Positions 11,721-24,751 of a stretch of 64,000 nucleotides of DNA are shown here, in pieces. Position 1 is the first letter of the stretch. Every line of letters begins with the position of its first letter. The position numbers were made by a program, and so were the translations under genes. The DNA comes from Margaritispora aquatica. Its lineage: Eukaryota; Ascomycota; Leotiomycetes; Helotiales; Discinellaceae. The stretch covers positions 124,001 through 188,000 of the forward strand of contig VJWN01000003.1 of the NCBI GenBank assembly GCA_007644065.1. The letters are read 5' to 3'. Below the pieces are notes generated by a model, which saw only the letters and a program-made list of their open reading frames with translations, did no database searches and was not told where the DNA came from.

Positions 11721-14700
11721 TCACTCCTCGTTGGTTGCGCCCTGTTGAGCCATGATCAACGCCGTGAGTTCGGCAATTTTATTGCTCAACTCTCGAACCT
11801 CGTCTTCCAATGGTGTATTTTTGACATACACAACCCGTTCGTCCGATCCTTGAGTGTTCGCAATTGGTTGCTTCGGAAGAGGACTGTTCTCTCCCTGTGG
11901 AGGAATATCGGTAAAATGCCCAGAGCTTGTTTTGCCACTATCCCGATTAGAGAGAAACGGACGCTGCTTCCTAGGTGGAGTGATGAGCAAGTCATCATTG
12001 TTCACAGTAAGGCTTGAGAAACCAGGCCCCCTGGAAGAGAAGGTAGATGCACCATTACTATGAACCTTCTCGTCGAGCTGCTCATAAGCCCATATTATGC
12101 CAACAATTCTAATGTATGTTTAGCCGGATATCTAGAATACAGGGCCAATGTCGACGAAAAAACATTGAATGTTTCGACGGTTATCTGCCACTGCGAGGGT
12201 ATGAAAACTGAGAGTATTCTTACGGCATGTGTGTAGCTTTAAGCAGGATGATGCGAGCGTTTCGCAATTTGTCGGCAGAGATAAACAGCCTGAGGGGTCT
12301 AATAAGAACCAATGGAATCAGGTTGAATGGCGGATAGAAGTGTGTAAGCCGATTACTTGTTGATGCTTCTAGAACGTATACAGAATACACGAAAAGATAT
12401 TCCTCTCTACCAACAGCATTAGGATTGTAATTCGTCTACAGAAATAGCTGGTCTGACCTTGCATGTGCAATCACTCGGGAGAAGGTGTCGCTAAGGATAC
12501 TGATCAACGATGTGATCAACAGAATATTCGTCATGGTGACGAAAATCAGCTAGGCAATGTCAGAAAACCATTTTTATCTCGAACATCCTCGACACTTACC
12601 ATCAAAGGAGGACCCAGTATAGGATTAATCTTAAATTGTTAGTATAACAGCTATCGTAATCGATGAGTACGTACCTTTTCTCCAATATCCTTGTGTGTTT
12701 TTAGCTTCGTTACATAGAATAGAGTGTGGTGCTTACAAATCCAAGATAACTCGATCCAAAGAAGACTTTAATGAGGATCCAACTCATGTATGATAGACTA
12801 TATTCATCGCGAGCAAGTAGAGTGAATGTTGTAAGAAATCCAATGTAGAGTATTACAACCACCACCATGAACTTTACAAAGTCCTTGGCCTGACGAAATG
12901 TAAGCAGTGGAAAAGTACGATGGCTTCGATGAACATACCATTTCTTTTAAGCAAGGAATCTACTTCAATTAGCTCGAACCAAACAGTTAACGGATTATTT
13001 ACATACTAAAGTACCAAAGTAGGGGTGTAGACTTAGGAGGGAACATATTCTGCGAAAATTAGCATTCTAAATCCGAACTGGGAACAATAACTCACCTAGG
13101 AACCATAAACAATGCCTCTAGAGATAGAATGTCAAAAGCTGTATCAGTGATCGGATCACTGCCCTTGTATAAGCCAACAGCTCCTGCATCTTATTAGCAC
13201 TGAAAATCATATCCGTTACTGTACTGATTGGGCTGCTTCTTAATTGAAATTCCGGTTGCCTGCAAGAGTATATCTCGCCGAATGTGCCAAAATTGATATG
13301 ACCAGTCAGAAGATAGTCCAATAAACATTGAGTGCAAGGCTCGAGGCATTTTCGTCCAGTTTAATCGCAACTATTTCTGCATATATTCTTTCTTTGCTTG
13401 TTGGATGCGACAAAGACAAACTGTTGAATGTAAAACTTACTGGTGATAAAAAAGGCAGCACCAATCAAGATGATAATGACATCACAGCCATTCCAAATAT
13501 CTACAGCATAGAATATCGATCCTGCGTCAATGAACTCTCCCAATTCATCATAAGCAAATGCAGCGAACCAAAAATAGAGTCCAATCTCCAACGGAGTTAT
13601 GTGCATGCTGGGTCTGTTAGTTTGGGAATCCCCATGGAATTCAAGTACTTACGGATTTCTTTCGACCAAAACAGCGTAGTACAGGACAAGAAAGGTCGCG
13701 AAAAATAGTACCTCGAATGCCTTTATGTACCTGGGAACTCTCAATCTGGTGAAGTAGTCTGCCCTGTTCTTATTGTAGAACTGGGCCTTCTTGGTGGTAT
13801 CTACGTTCAATTTGTCCCAGAATGTGATGTCGCCCTTCCATATACCTGTTATGATTTTCTGGACAATCCGCTGGCTAAGAAATTTCTTGCACTCTGCCAC
13901 GGCTGCAATCTCTAGACCATTCAATCCAGTGAACGAGGAGGTGGGGTCTTCTTCCTCATCTGAGCCATCACTTGTCATGGAACCTCCACCAATGTGCGAT
14001 ACGGAGCGTAGCAAGTCCATTCGTTTGCTGCCTGGCCGCAAGGTTGGCATTGGAGCATCGTTTGCCCGAAACTGTGGAAGAAGTGCTGTTCGTTCAGAAG
14101 ACTCGACGTGGCTGTTGCCATTCTGTGGAACCTCAGGGGTAGGGTCGTTTTCAGGAAGCTCATACTATACATTACTTGTGTTAGTTCAACTTTCCAATGC
14201 TCGGAGTGTCTGGGGAAGGCTTGATGAAGGATAGGTAGGCACTAACTAAACAATAATCCACGGCATCACGTTCCGATATGCGAGTCAGAAATCTCCAAGC
14301 AACTATCTCACAAGCAAAAGCTCTGGTCTCATTGATGCCACGGTCGTCAACTTCGAGTGTAGAGAAATGCCATTTCAAGGTCAACAAAGCATTGATGAGA
14401 GCCGGATTTGTGACATTGCGGACAAGATGCTCAGTCAATTTTCGAATATGGTTTCCCGCAGAAGTTGTCCTGGAGAGTAGATAATCAGACACGGATTTAT
14501 GAAGGATCTAGGTGGCCTTGATGACTTGGAAATATGGTGAACTGCAGAGGGCTTCGAAGAGCTATGGAGTGACTTGAATCAAAATGGATTGAATGGGACA
14601 AAATATACCGTAATTGCTCGAAAGTATGGGGCATGTTAACCTCATCAACCATAAAACTATAGAGTGAGAATGATCAGCCACAATACAACCTTGAGGTTCC

Positions 14701-14839
14701 ATGGCCGTCCATGTATTCTCTCTTTCTTTCTCTCTCGAGCTGGTGGTAGTGTAACTAACTTGGACAGAGCTTTTACCACCTTGACGAACGCATCTTCTGG
14801 GCCAATTGATGGCAGGTTGGCAGAGCCTAAGGACTTCAT
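11721..14839 (-). CDS. Yvc1/TRP-type vacuolar cation channel paralogue (14 exons)
   Basis: Model in gene order: 14839-14760, 14656-14609, 14469-14247, 14164-13653, 13607-13441, 13183-13096, 13049-13007, 12959-12939, 12889-12737, 12689-12675, 12629-12600, 12549-12458, 12406-12224, 12108-11721. All joins keep frame and give 680 residues. Exons of 15, 21 and 30 nt are included. The soluble N-terminus contains RAFACEIVAWRFL, matching RAVACEVIAKQL in the gene at 58891-61019. TM segments include FEVLFFATFLVLYYAVLV, GLYFWFAAFAYDELGEF, CDVIIILIGAAFFIT, FMVVVVILYIGFLTTF and ILGPPLMLIFVTM. The C-terminus is charged with a coiled coil (LEDEVRELSNKIAELTALI). Yvc1 releases Ca2+ from the vacuole on osmotic stress. 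That role is inferred here. It is the more diverged of the two paralogues. Confidence 0.85.
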
Positions 14840-15370
14840 ATTGAGTAAAACAAAACTGGCATAAAACTACAGCAATTTTATGAATTCAATTGAGGTTGAT
14901 TTGCAATTGTCGTTGTTTATACGAAGGAGAGACATCCCAGACAGCGAGAAAACCTGAGGTCTATGGGTTGCCCGCCGGCTTTAGCCCCCGGTCTAATTCG
15001 TCAAGCAACAGCAGTAGCGGGAACGTCCTGAAGGTACTGGGGTCTTTGAGCTTCCCTGCCACTAAAACGCGGGGGAAAGGTGGCGTGGCATTGTGGCTGT
15101 TCAACTGAGCTTACCTGACCTACAGAGGCCTCTATCAGGCAGCCTTGAACGTCAAACGACCCCGCTACGAATAAGTATTTCATGAGGTGGAAGCCGCATG
15201 GAAATGGAAACTTTCCCCGTATTTCTAAAGTAACAAACCCAACGTCGAAATTATCGAGAGCTAATCCATACTATATTCAATTCTCTCTGCCCTTTCCTTC
15301 TCTACACTGATAGTGAGACCAAACACACCACTTGAACTATTTATCTGTGGACCATCAACTGTCAGTTACC
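14840..15370. promoter_or_regulatory. divergent intergenic region between TRP-like gene and PI31-like gene
   Basis: About 530 bp serving two divergent genes. A GC-richer patch lies near 14960-15080. I see no known regulatory motif and no supported gene. Short open frames here show no family similarity. Confidence 0.4.
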
Positions 15371-16590
15371 ATGACGAGCACTCCACTCAGCACAGAGAGT
15401 ATCCTCAGGCGCATGGCAGAGGCTCTCCCTACACACGCAAGAGATGATACCAGCTCGGATTTAAGCAGCTCATATGAAGCTATTGCCCTCTTCTCCCACG
15501 CCTGTATGGTTGATGTAGGTTTTAGATTACTTGGTTTTGGTGAAGGCCAGAAGAGTGGTAAGTGTTTGCGCAAGAGTTCTAGTTTCTTAGCTCACAACTT
15601 CAAAGAAGCAGAGTGCGCCAGTATTGCTCCTCGATTGTCATCAAAATGGAACTCCTCATATGGATCGCATTCCTTTCTATACGCGCATTCGCAGTCGTCA
15701 ATGGAGTACGTTGTGAAGGTTGACAGATTGGGAGGCAAGGCAGAAATCAGAGGAATCGGGCTCGGCGACGAACGAATCAGCAGATTTGAAGTCACTGCGA
15801 AGGACTATATCTCTTCGGCAGCTCTACCTCTGAGGATTACAATGACTGCGTCGAGCGAGGAGGACAGGAGTAATTTAGAAGCAAAGCTCAAAGATGTCTT
15901 CATTTCGCCATCGAGAATTCAAGGTATGTGATGCCACACCACAATTTGGGGACATGAACTAATGGCGAGTTAGACCTAGCATCAGAATTCAAGCTTACCA
16001 TAATTCAAAAACTAATTCCGGGTCTACATAAGGAGGGATACCAAGAATCACCAGACGCGGGTCGTTCGGCAGCCCAAGACGCAAGAGACGAGCGCGAAGA
16101 AGGTCATGCAAGACGCAACCCACCTAGGAATCCTCTAGCAGACCCTCGTCTTCCGGAACCAGCTCGCCCATATCCATTCAACGACCCACTAGCAGATGGC
16201 CCGCGTCGCCCCGTCCCCCATGGTGAATTCCCACCTCCCGGATTCGATGACGAGTATGATATGAACCGGCCTTTGAGAGGTATGGCCCGGCCCTTCCCTG
16301 GCGTTGGCTCTCCATTTGGTGGTCTTGGCCACGACGACTTGAACCCACCAGGACTAGGCCCGTATGATCCACTTAGAGGATCTTTCGTGGGCGGTGGTCT
16401 TCCACGAATTGGTGGTCAGGGTGGTATGCATCCTACCTTCGATGATCCATTGTTTGGTGGCCAGGGACAAGGCCGAGGGCGTGGAGGAAACGCACCACCT
16501 GGAGCACGATATGACCCAACCGGGCCGTTCGATGGTCCTCCAAGAGGTGGCGGTGGATTTGGTGGATTTGGAGGGAATGATTTCATCTAG
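15371..16590 (+). CDS. PI31-like proteasome regulator (PSMF1 family)
   Basis: Exons 15371-15557, 15606-15923 and 15974-16590 give 373 residues. The first intron (15558-15605, GTAAGT...AAG) is 48 nt, in frame and free of stops. If retained, it would add 16 residues that interrupt the conserved FGEGQKS...APRLSSKWN stretch, so I treat it as an intron. The second has donor GTATGT and acceptor TTAG. The N-terminal FP-type domain shows the SKWN...F-YAHSQSSMEY-VKVDRLG pattern. The C-terminal half is Pro/Gly-rich with DDLNPPGLGPYDPLRG, the conserved PI31 tail, ending in GGFGGFGGNDF. PI31 binds the 20S proteasome and Fbxo7-type partners in animals. The fungal role is less studied. Start: first ATG in the frame. 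Confidence 0.88.
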
Positions 16591-17945
16591 GCATTAGCCA
16601 TAGGGATATGTAAGAGTAAAGATCCGCAAAGTGTATTATCATGAAATGGTTACGTACCTATGAATAATCTTCAATGGATTATAGCTGCGCATTTACAATC
16701 TAATTGAAAGTAATTTACTCTTACAAACAACTCTCTATCTTCTAGTCCGTCCGTACCGCTCCACCCTTTATCTTGACACACTCCCCTAATTGTTCAACCA
16801 CCTTCGTCTCTTATTCCAGTAAATTGAACTCAAGAAAATAGCTATAGCGAGGCCCCACTCGCTTATGACATATCACCTACCTAATCAACATCAATAGAAA
16901 ATTTAAATAATAGAAAACTGTTAATCGGCAGACACTAGATCGTTTTAAATGAATCTGAGAAACCCAAGTGATCAAGTATGAAAATCCCACACTTTTTAAG
17001 ATTCAATATTATCTGCCGACGTGTCGTCCTCTATCATGTTATAGGTAGCCTATCATTAGGATCGTCAGAATCCTCTTCTTGCCCCCATCCCATAACTCAC
17101 ATCAATCCTCTCCCTACACACACGCACACACTCTCTCTCACTCTCACGCGAAGCAGCGAGTCCGACACCGAAGATCACACGCCGATCTTCCGCAACGCCT
17201 GTATATAGCGCTACTTAGACACAAACCTCCCATGTGATTGACGTAATCCGCTCGCTTGTACTCGCCATCCTCGTTCCTACCTCTTATACAACAACACTTA
17301 ACGCTAAGATTCGCTCTATCCAAAGGTAGGTGGTGATGATCGAGTAACCAGGTAGCCGACACACATACATAAAAGACCGAGACCGAGACTTACAGGGAAG
17401 TTTAAATAGATCTAAACAAAGACTGCTATTGTCAACTGAAACCTACCCATGTGACGTAGGGGATTGCAGCCATCCGGCTGGCTAGGAAAGGGGTAGGTAA
17501 ATGCTAAGCGAGTCCAGCTCTCAATAACGTAGGCAATCTCTTTCAACATTGCTTAGCACTTTTTTCACTTTCAATGCATCTGCGTACTCTGCAGTCCCAT
17601 TCCTTGATCAAGAAGAGCGAAGGGTTACAAACCAAACAATAAGCAGTTAAATCCAACGAGGTGTATTACAGAGGTGTGAAGACCCTATCTACAGATCTAT
17701 CGTCTCGCTCGCTGAAAACAACAAAACCTCGAGTATGTGTGCTCCGCCATGCTCCCAGGTATCGAATTCTAGCCAGGTATTCTCGCTTTGCAATGTATGA
17801 ACGTCTCGCAAACAATCAAATTACACCTAGCGCTCGCCCGCCCGGCCCAATGCCCCCATTCCTTTCACCATGACCATTCTATGCACACCTTCTTCCTCGG
17901 CCATTCATCTCGCTTGATGATCCAAAATGATCGGGTATTGGGTAT
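16591..17945. other. convergent intergenic region
   Basis: Lies between two gene 3' ends, with a CA/CT-rich low-complexity patch near 17115-17150. No coding frame with family similarity, tRNA or repeat copy was seen. The short open frames on both strands look random. Confidence 0.5.
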
Positions 17946-19721
17946 CTACAATCCAACCTTCGCCTTCACTTTCCCCAGCACACCGGTCTGTACCTTCTCT
18001 GAATCTTTCGCCACGTTCCCATTGGTGTGCTCGCCATTTGCATCTGCCTCGGCCGCTCCGTCAAGCTTCGCGCTAGGATCCAAAATGTTTGCTGTTGTAG
18101 TGCTGTGAGGGCCATTTGCCTGCGCCTCTGATAGGTCCTTAGCTTTCTCGTTGAGAGAGATAGCCTCAATTCCCTGCGCTGCAGTGACAGAAGAGACCGG
18201 CTCTGGACGTGTAGCTGGAACAACGTCCCCGTCCTGGACCACGACCGGAACTTCTTTTGACGCTGGCTTTTCTGAAACAATAGTGCCCTCCTCGTCTGAG
18301 AGTACATCGGTGGTGGCACGCAGCAGTTCTGGTCGTATCTGCGAAGCACTCGAATAACCATTGGCACCTTGCACATCTTCATCGTCCCTCAAAGCTTTTG
18401 TGACTGTGCACACAGTCTCCAGCCTCTCTTTACCACCCTCAGAGCCTACAGCCTTAGCCTCCATCTCCTTTCCGTCTGATTTGCCAACCCAATACATAGG
18501 ACCACGTAGAAAATCCTTGTTATCCCCTTCCCATTTCACCACATCAGCAAGATGTGGATCGAGCTGCGGCTGATCTCCGAATTCGAAATCCAATTCACCA
18601 CCATATTTTTTCGGTATGTTTTTGGGATCGATGAAAGATTCAAGGGTTTGTTTAAGGTCGTGGTTTGAGAGAATAAAGATCTTCGAGGTAGTGATTGGGT
18701 CGAACCATTTCTTGATCCAGCCCCAGACTGTAGGGAAAAATGCGGGTGCTCCAATAATCTACTAACTGTTAGAAAAGGTTAAATCGACGCGGAAATTCGC
18801 TACTTACGAAAATTCTATCTAAGGTTTCAGGATCTATGGATGCATTAGCTGGATATTATTACAACGCTCTCAATTGAAGCAGTGACAGAAGGCCAGGTGC
18901 AAGATAAACAATGGGGGACGTACAATGTGCTGTGGCAAGTGTACTCGCATCTTGCATATGTCCCCTCAGATTCCAGAACTGTTTTAAACCTACACCTGAA
19001 ATGTCCACAATATTGTTACTTTGAGTAATTGGCGTTCGAGGATGATCTCGATCCACGAGTGCAGAGCACAAGGGCATCACAAAGCGCACCAGATTTTCAT
19101 ACAGCGCAAATAGACGGAGCATCTTTGGAGGAATTGTGCCATCGGTCTTGGCTTTACTGCTAGTTTCTTTCGCAGATTTCTCATATGCAGCCATAGTCTT
19201 CGCATTCAGGTGCTTCACTTCGTATACATATACAGGAATGCCGCGACGGTCTCTTCGGCCGGTCCACTGAGGATACTGGACTGGATTTAGTATACGCTTT
19301 GTCGCATTTCATGGGATATTTCAGCTTACAAGCCTCCGAGTTTCTTCATACTGCTCTAGATCTATCGTCTCGTAGAGTGCATCGATCTCGTTGGTCTTGC
19401 GCCATTCTTCGGTATCCTCGAATTGCTTCAGAGCATCCCCCGCGACAAAACGGCGGGCCCGGAGAAAGCGCCTAAAATTATAGTTAGAGACTCCCCGCCA
19501 CTCCACAGAAAGCTTGATAAGTCTCACAATAGCGTTGCATCGTCATGACTGGGTGGTTGCTCTCCAGTTGCCGGCGTATAGACGCCCTTATCTTCGCAGA
19601 GTTTCTTGAAGTTGGTGAATGCCGCCTCTTCTTCTGGCGAGAGATGGCCTAGATGTCCTTGCGGGAAGCCATACTCGACGACGGCAGACTGAACTCTATG
19701 CGCGGGACCAGCAGTGGACAT
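17946..19721 (-). CDS. Sec14-like CRAL-TRIO phosphatidylinositol transfer protein
   Basis: Exons in gene order are 19721-19528, 19471-19330, 19275-18924, 18833-18808 and 18758-17946. They give 508 residues in frame. The N-terminal CRAL-TRIO-N helices include DDATLLRFLRARRF (about 60-73). The lipid-binding core includes YPQWTGRRDRRGIPVYVYEV, NNIVDISGVGLKQFWNLR, HYPETLDRIFIIGAPAFF and TVWGWIKKWFDP, and ends at KNIPKKYGGELDF. The C-terminal half is a long disordered acidic and Ser/Thr-rich tail not found in yeast Sec14 (304 aa). It matches the longer filamentous-fungal forms. The role is exchange of PI and another lipid at Golgi or endosomal membranes, by family knowledge. The fourth exon is only 26 nt. 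Confidence 0.9.
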
Positions 19722-20961
19722 GATTGCAGGTAGATTCAGAGAGAAGAGTAGTTGGGGGAGTTTCTTGGAGGAAGGATGTAGGGAATCAAGTGGAAAAGAG
19801 ACTGCAAGGAGCGGTATAAATTTTCAAGAAGAGTAGAAAAGTCCCAAGGGGGTTTTGATTTTCTGTTGATATGGATTACCTTATGGAGGCTCGAAGCTGA
19901 CTGTCCTTGCTCCCCTTCCTGGGTCCCACGTCATGCACAAGATTGGCACGGACGGATTTCTTAGTAACTTTTCGTCCAACTCGGTGTACGGCGACTATCA
20001 ATCTTCCGAACGATTGGTAGTTGAAGCTAGAAGAATGAGTCTTGGAGCTTGCTTATAGCCCCCAAAAAGTGCCTTAATTTGATATCGAGTCCGCATACTC
20101 CCTCCCGTAAGGCTGATTGATCCAAAGACGAGGCCGAGCATGTATAGTGACAACCAGATTCACCGTGAGAGAGCATTTTGAGCGGTGTATTGCTCTTACT
20201 GCCTGCCCAGCATATTTTCCTCCTCGCGATTCGGGGGTTGATAAGCAGCAGTGGCCAAAGAAAACGTCCAGTCCTGTCCAGTCCATCATCCGGATGCGTC
20301 GGCATTTAGTCTTTATATTGTGCAACCTTTACCGCCCATTCGGCCTCGGACTGCCACTACGTCGCTGTCAAATATATCCACGAACATGGCCATGGGACAA
20401 GCGGCTGGCTAGAAAGGCCAAGAGACCAAAGTTTAGAAGCTTGGTAATTCTGGAGGCGACGGCGGAAGATAGAACGATATCATTTGGCTGTCGGATCCTG
20501 TGCTGTAATCATACAGTATGGTTCCCGACCCAAGCTCATAGTAAAGAGAGGGAGTGCCGAGTAGCGACTGAACCTGAGTTCGGGAGTTCTCTTGGAGTCA
20601 TGTCCTGTGTCCCGGTCTGGTTCGCATAGGATTGGTGGTGAGGGGGGGCCAAGTATGATATTGTAAGATCTTACTAAGAGTATGGTATTTTCAAAATACG
20701 AAATCTGGAATGACAAAAGTGAAAAGCCAGAGAGGACAGACCAAACACTTTATATATATTTTATATTTGATGTAAGCTTTACTCGTATAAGTCTCACCGC
20801 GGACGCGTTCGTTTCTTTCCATTCCATGCAAGGGGACCGACCAGCTGAAGTGTGCTGCGCCCAACCAACCCCACATCATCAATTCTACCTCTTCCCATTA
20901 CTCCGTTCAACGCACGACACTTCAATTAGCGATTGTTCAATTCTCCCAAGCCGCCGTGTCT
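19722..20961. promoter_or_regulatory. divergent intergenic region between the Sec14-like and CinA-like genes
   Basis: About 1.24 kb between divergent starts. It has normal base composition and no recognised motif. Open frames of up to 170 codons (20117-20629, +) show no family similarity, so I do not call a gene. Confidence 0.4.
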
Positions 20962-22126
20962 ATGTTCTCACGTTTATCGCAAGTTGCAAGGCATTTTTCA
21001 CGTCCTTTACCAAACTACGCCCATAACTCAGCTGCTGCGTTGTCCAGCTCGGCCAATCGAATCATGACATCATCTACTGCCAATGACAGGAACACCAGGA
21101 CGATTCACAGCGCAGCATGTCTGATTATTGGCGATGAGGTTCTAGGAGGAAAGGTACGGTTGTGCTAGGCACTGGAACCTATCTTCTTGATGCTGGGAAA
21201 CATGGTGCTGACTTTTGGGAATAGACTGTTGATGTAAGGCGCAATCGAAGATATATGGCATGTCGTTCACAACTGATGAGAGTGTAGACCAACTCGGCAT
21301 ACATGGCAAAGTTCTGCTTCGGGCTGGGAATGCAAATGAAGAGGATCGAGGTCATTGCAGACGACGAGGACGAAATTATCGAAGCTGTCCGCCGAATGAG
21401 CTCCAACTACGATTTTGTTGTAACAAGTGGAGGAATTGGTCCCACGCACGACGACATCACCTATCAATCCATTGCGAAAGCTTTTTCACTTCCTCTCAAG
21501 CTGCACCAGGAATCATACGATCGCATGAAGAAACTGTCCAAGCCACACCCCAACCAACCAAACTTTTCATGGGATGTCGATTCACCTGCGCGTAAAGCAA
21601 AGCTTCGCATGATTGAATTGCCGACAGATGATTCTCGAGACTTGAAGCAGCAGGTCATTTTCCCAAGCGAAGAACTGTGGGTTCCTGTTGCATGTGTTAA
21701 CGGCAATGTGCACATTTTGCCAGGAGTACCGAGACTCTTCACACAGCTGCTGGATGGGCTGAAGCCTCTATTACTCCCTAGATTGATTGACCCGGAGGGA
21801 AAAGGGATCCACCGGATCATAATCTCGACTCCTCAGCCAGAGAGCGAGGTAGCTCCATATTTGACAGAGTTGGCTGGACGAGTTGAGTCAAAGGGTGTCA
21901 AGGTTGGCAGCTATCCAAGATGGGGCAAGAAACACAACACTGTTACTCTGGTTGGCAGGTACGTTGCCTCTTTTGCCTACGAGGGAGATAAGACATTAGG
22001 ACGCTGATAGTACACAGAGACCGAGAGTATTTGGAAAGCCTTGTCGCAGAAGTTGAGAAGAATATAGATGGACGACGTGTCAAGGTGGAGGGAGAAGATG
22101 ATACTAACGTCGAGGCCAAGGAGTAA
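20962..22126 (+). CDS. CinA/MoCF-type molybdopterin-binding domain protein
   Basis: Exons 20962-21153, 21225-21233, 21288-21958 and 22018-22126 give 326 residues. The second exon is only 9 nt (ACTGTTGAT, residues Thr-Val-Asp). It is needed to build the conserved GDEVLGGKTVDTNSAYMAKF stretch and is flanked by AATAG and GTAAGG. The core motif is VVTSGGIGPTHDDITYQSIA, typical of the MoCF_biosynth fold, with HILPGVPRLF further on. The first ATG opens an Arg/Ser-rich leader like a mitochondrial presequence (MFSRLSQVARHFSRP). A second ATG at 21064 would drop it, so dual targeting is possible. CinA-like proteins include nucleotide pyrophosphatases and deamidases. The fungal stand-alone form is of unknown substrate. 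The tail ends acidic. Confidence 0.87.
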
Positions 22127-24751
22127 TCCCACCTTCAATCCTTGACCCGTACCCCACTGACATCGTGCACAGCTCCTAGAATGTCTTTGGCTATAAGCAA
22201 AATGGGTATCAAGAAAAGTCAGACACATAAATAATAGTTGCATGTCGGTATAGCTTGCATGCCTGTACGTTTTGAGATAGCATGGTGCACTCAGCGGTCA
22301 ATTGCAATAATGATCCATAAACATGCGATCGGTCCAAGTCCAACTTGAAATTCTCCCTTTGCCTTCGATTCGGCGGATCTAGGTTAGCAACTATTACACT
22401 TGCATACACACATGCCGAACATGGACATGGCTTGTCACCATATCTTCTGGCAATTGCCGGTGGTTGCACTGGCCGGAGATTATTTCCTTCTAGAATGTGA
22501 CGACACGAATAATGAGATTTTGCATTGGTAGAGTAGGTAGTGTGCAGTACAGTACTATCCATCCCATAAGAGACGTTGTTTCGACCACGGTGTGGCAGGT
22601 GTGCATCAACACTTCTTTATCCATAGAGTATCAGTGGTGGATTAGCTAAAACGAACGATAAATGTTCAAGGATCAACTCGCAATCAGAAATAAAGAAGTT
22701 GAAACCTCATTGACAAAGACGTTTCCGGGATTGTGGAGGTTCAGAGAAGAGATAAGGTGCAGTGAGGAAGAAAGTATGTGAGGCATGCGTGGGATTCTTG
22801 CGATCGCGAACGTGTTCCAGAAATGGAAGCTTTTTGGACGACGCCCATGGAAGCAGATTCTGCGCCTGGATATTTGCTTTTGAAGTCGTTGATAACCACC
22901 TTGGATTGTTGACGGAGTACCGATATGAATTCATCCAAATAGTGGCGTGTGAGCAGGGCCTTGAGCTCATTGGATTCGTGGAGAACAGGATCGCCATAGT
23001 GCGTAGATTAATGTCTCAAATCATTTCTTTATGAAAGATTTGGAAGGGGGTGGACCATGAAGCAGTCCACTTCAGGAAGCTGGCAAGAAACAGCACCGAT
23101 GGTACTGATTGCGAAATGGAAAATACTAGAGTCTCTGAGACAGACTGCCTTATGGGTCCATCCCATTCGGTTGAGGCCGTTCACGCCACAGCCAAAAACT
23201 AGACTTCCGAGGCGCGAAATCTAAGCAACAGTTCAAAAGCCTTTTTTAACGCCTCTCGGATGTGAGACGTTGAAGCAGAGGAGCAGCAGGAACACCGCCA
23301 GAACCAGAGTGGAACATGCATAGAATGCACAACCTCGTCGTCTATTCGTCCTGTGTCCCTTGCGATCCCCTTGCACATCAATATCACGGGCGAGAGCTGG
23401 CACATTTTTGCAATCAACATTGGCACCTGTGACTGTGAGTGGCTATGTGTTTAAAAACCATGTCGAATAGCCGGTTGATTGGAGCGTCAACCTTTTTCGC
23501 GGGCACCAACCATAAGCCTTCCAGGCCCCATTTAACGCCCCAGACCCAGCCCAGACATGGCCCGACAGGCTTCCTAGCCCAGTGCAGTGCAGTGCAGCGA
23601 TAGAGTGACTGCAGAGGATAAAGTGCAGATGTTGGAGCTGCTGGCTGGATGAATGCCATTGGGACATTCCATCTGGGAAGCACAGAGCAGTTGGCAAGTG
23701 TGGTTAATTGGTATCACGGCGACGATGGGGTTCGTCCGCTCCTCCTTCTGGATGTCTCGATGTCTTGATGTCTTGATGTCTCGTGTGAATGCAAGGACCT
23801 GCACTGCAGTTGAGGTTGAATCTGTCCGCCAGGTAGCTCAAGTGGGTAAGTTGTGCCCGAACCTGAATGTTCTTTAGTACGAAGTACCTAGGTAGTAGTG
23901 GACTATTCGAATGCCCTGGTATGTGTGGTATGGCGGTTCCGCGGTTTGAGCTCATCGTTCGCGCCAAATAATAAATAATAAATAATACCACACTGCACTG
24001 CACAGCACAATAGCACAATGTTAGCCCATTATTTGTACTGGAGGAGGTAAAGGTAGCTTAGCTTTGGTAGAAAGCGCACGAACCCCTTCCAGTATCTGAC
24101 TCTCTCTCCCCTTTTATCCTGGCCTAAGGAGTCTGTTCGCCCTCAATCTGCGAATCAAGTGTCAACGGCAAACAAACAAACGCAAACCCAAGGAAACTCT
24201 CTGACTGTTCCAACGTTGGAATCCGGATTTGAACTCTTCGTCCTCTTCACCTTTCACAGAAACCCCACATATACTGTATCATCCTCTTGAAAGAAAACAT
24301 CACCAGAAAACGAACGAAAACCAAAAGCTGCGATAAACTAACTTGATCGACGGCACTTCATTTCATTCGATATCTTTTGTCAATTAAACGAAGTTGCGAA
24401 GTTGCGGATTGTGTCTGGCCTCCCTAGAAAACTACCTTAACCTAGTCTCCAGTCTCCCTGGACCTGGTCGATAAGTTACCGAGCCTTTTGTTCTTGCGTC
24501 TACGACCACGACCACGACCACGACCCTACTTTTTTCCCATCTGCCCTGAACCCGAACCACCATTTGTCGCTCTCTCTCAATCACGAACCTCTATCGCCAT
24601 CACAGTTGCAGATATTCGATCCTCTCGATATCTACTTGCTGCCGAAGGTTTCAACGTTTCACATTGACGACCCCATTCCTTCCTTGGAGCGAAAGGATCA
24701 GTCCATGAACAGTTGAAGTGACCCAACTACAATCACAATTCAAACGTTGAG
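22127..24751. other. long intergenic region upstream of Ras
   Basis: 2.6 kb without a supported gene. Low-complexity patches are a CAGTGCAG repeat near 23580, a GATGTCTTGATGTCT repeat at 23751-23783, AATAAT runs near 23965 and a CCACGA repeat near 24503-24525. A minus-strand open frame near 22740-23000 reads like protein but has no ATG at its start and no family match. The last several hundred bases are pyrimidine-rich and probably form the promoter and a long 5' leader of Ras. Confidence 0.45.

Noticed and set aside
20117..20629. 170-codon plus-strand open frame upstream of the CinA-like gene
   Set aside because: No similarity, odd composition, and it lies in a divergent promoter region.
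22707..23000. Minus-strand open frames of about 90 codons
   Set aside because: One frame reads like protein (NELKALL...YLDEFISVL) but lacks an ATG at its start, has no splice partners and no family match. Not enough for a gene or named pseudogene.
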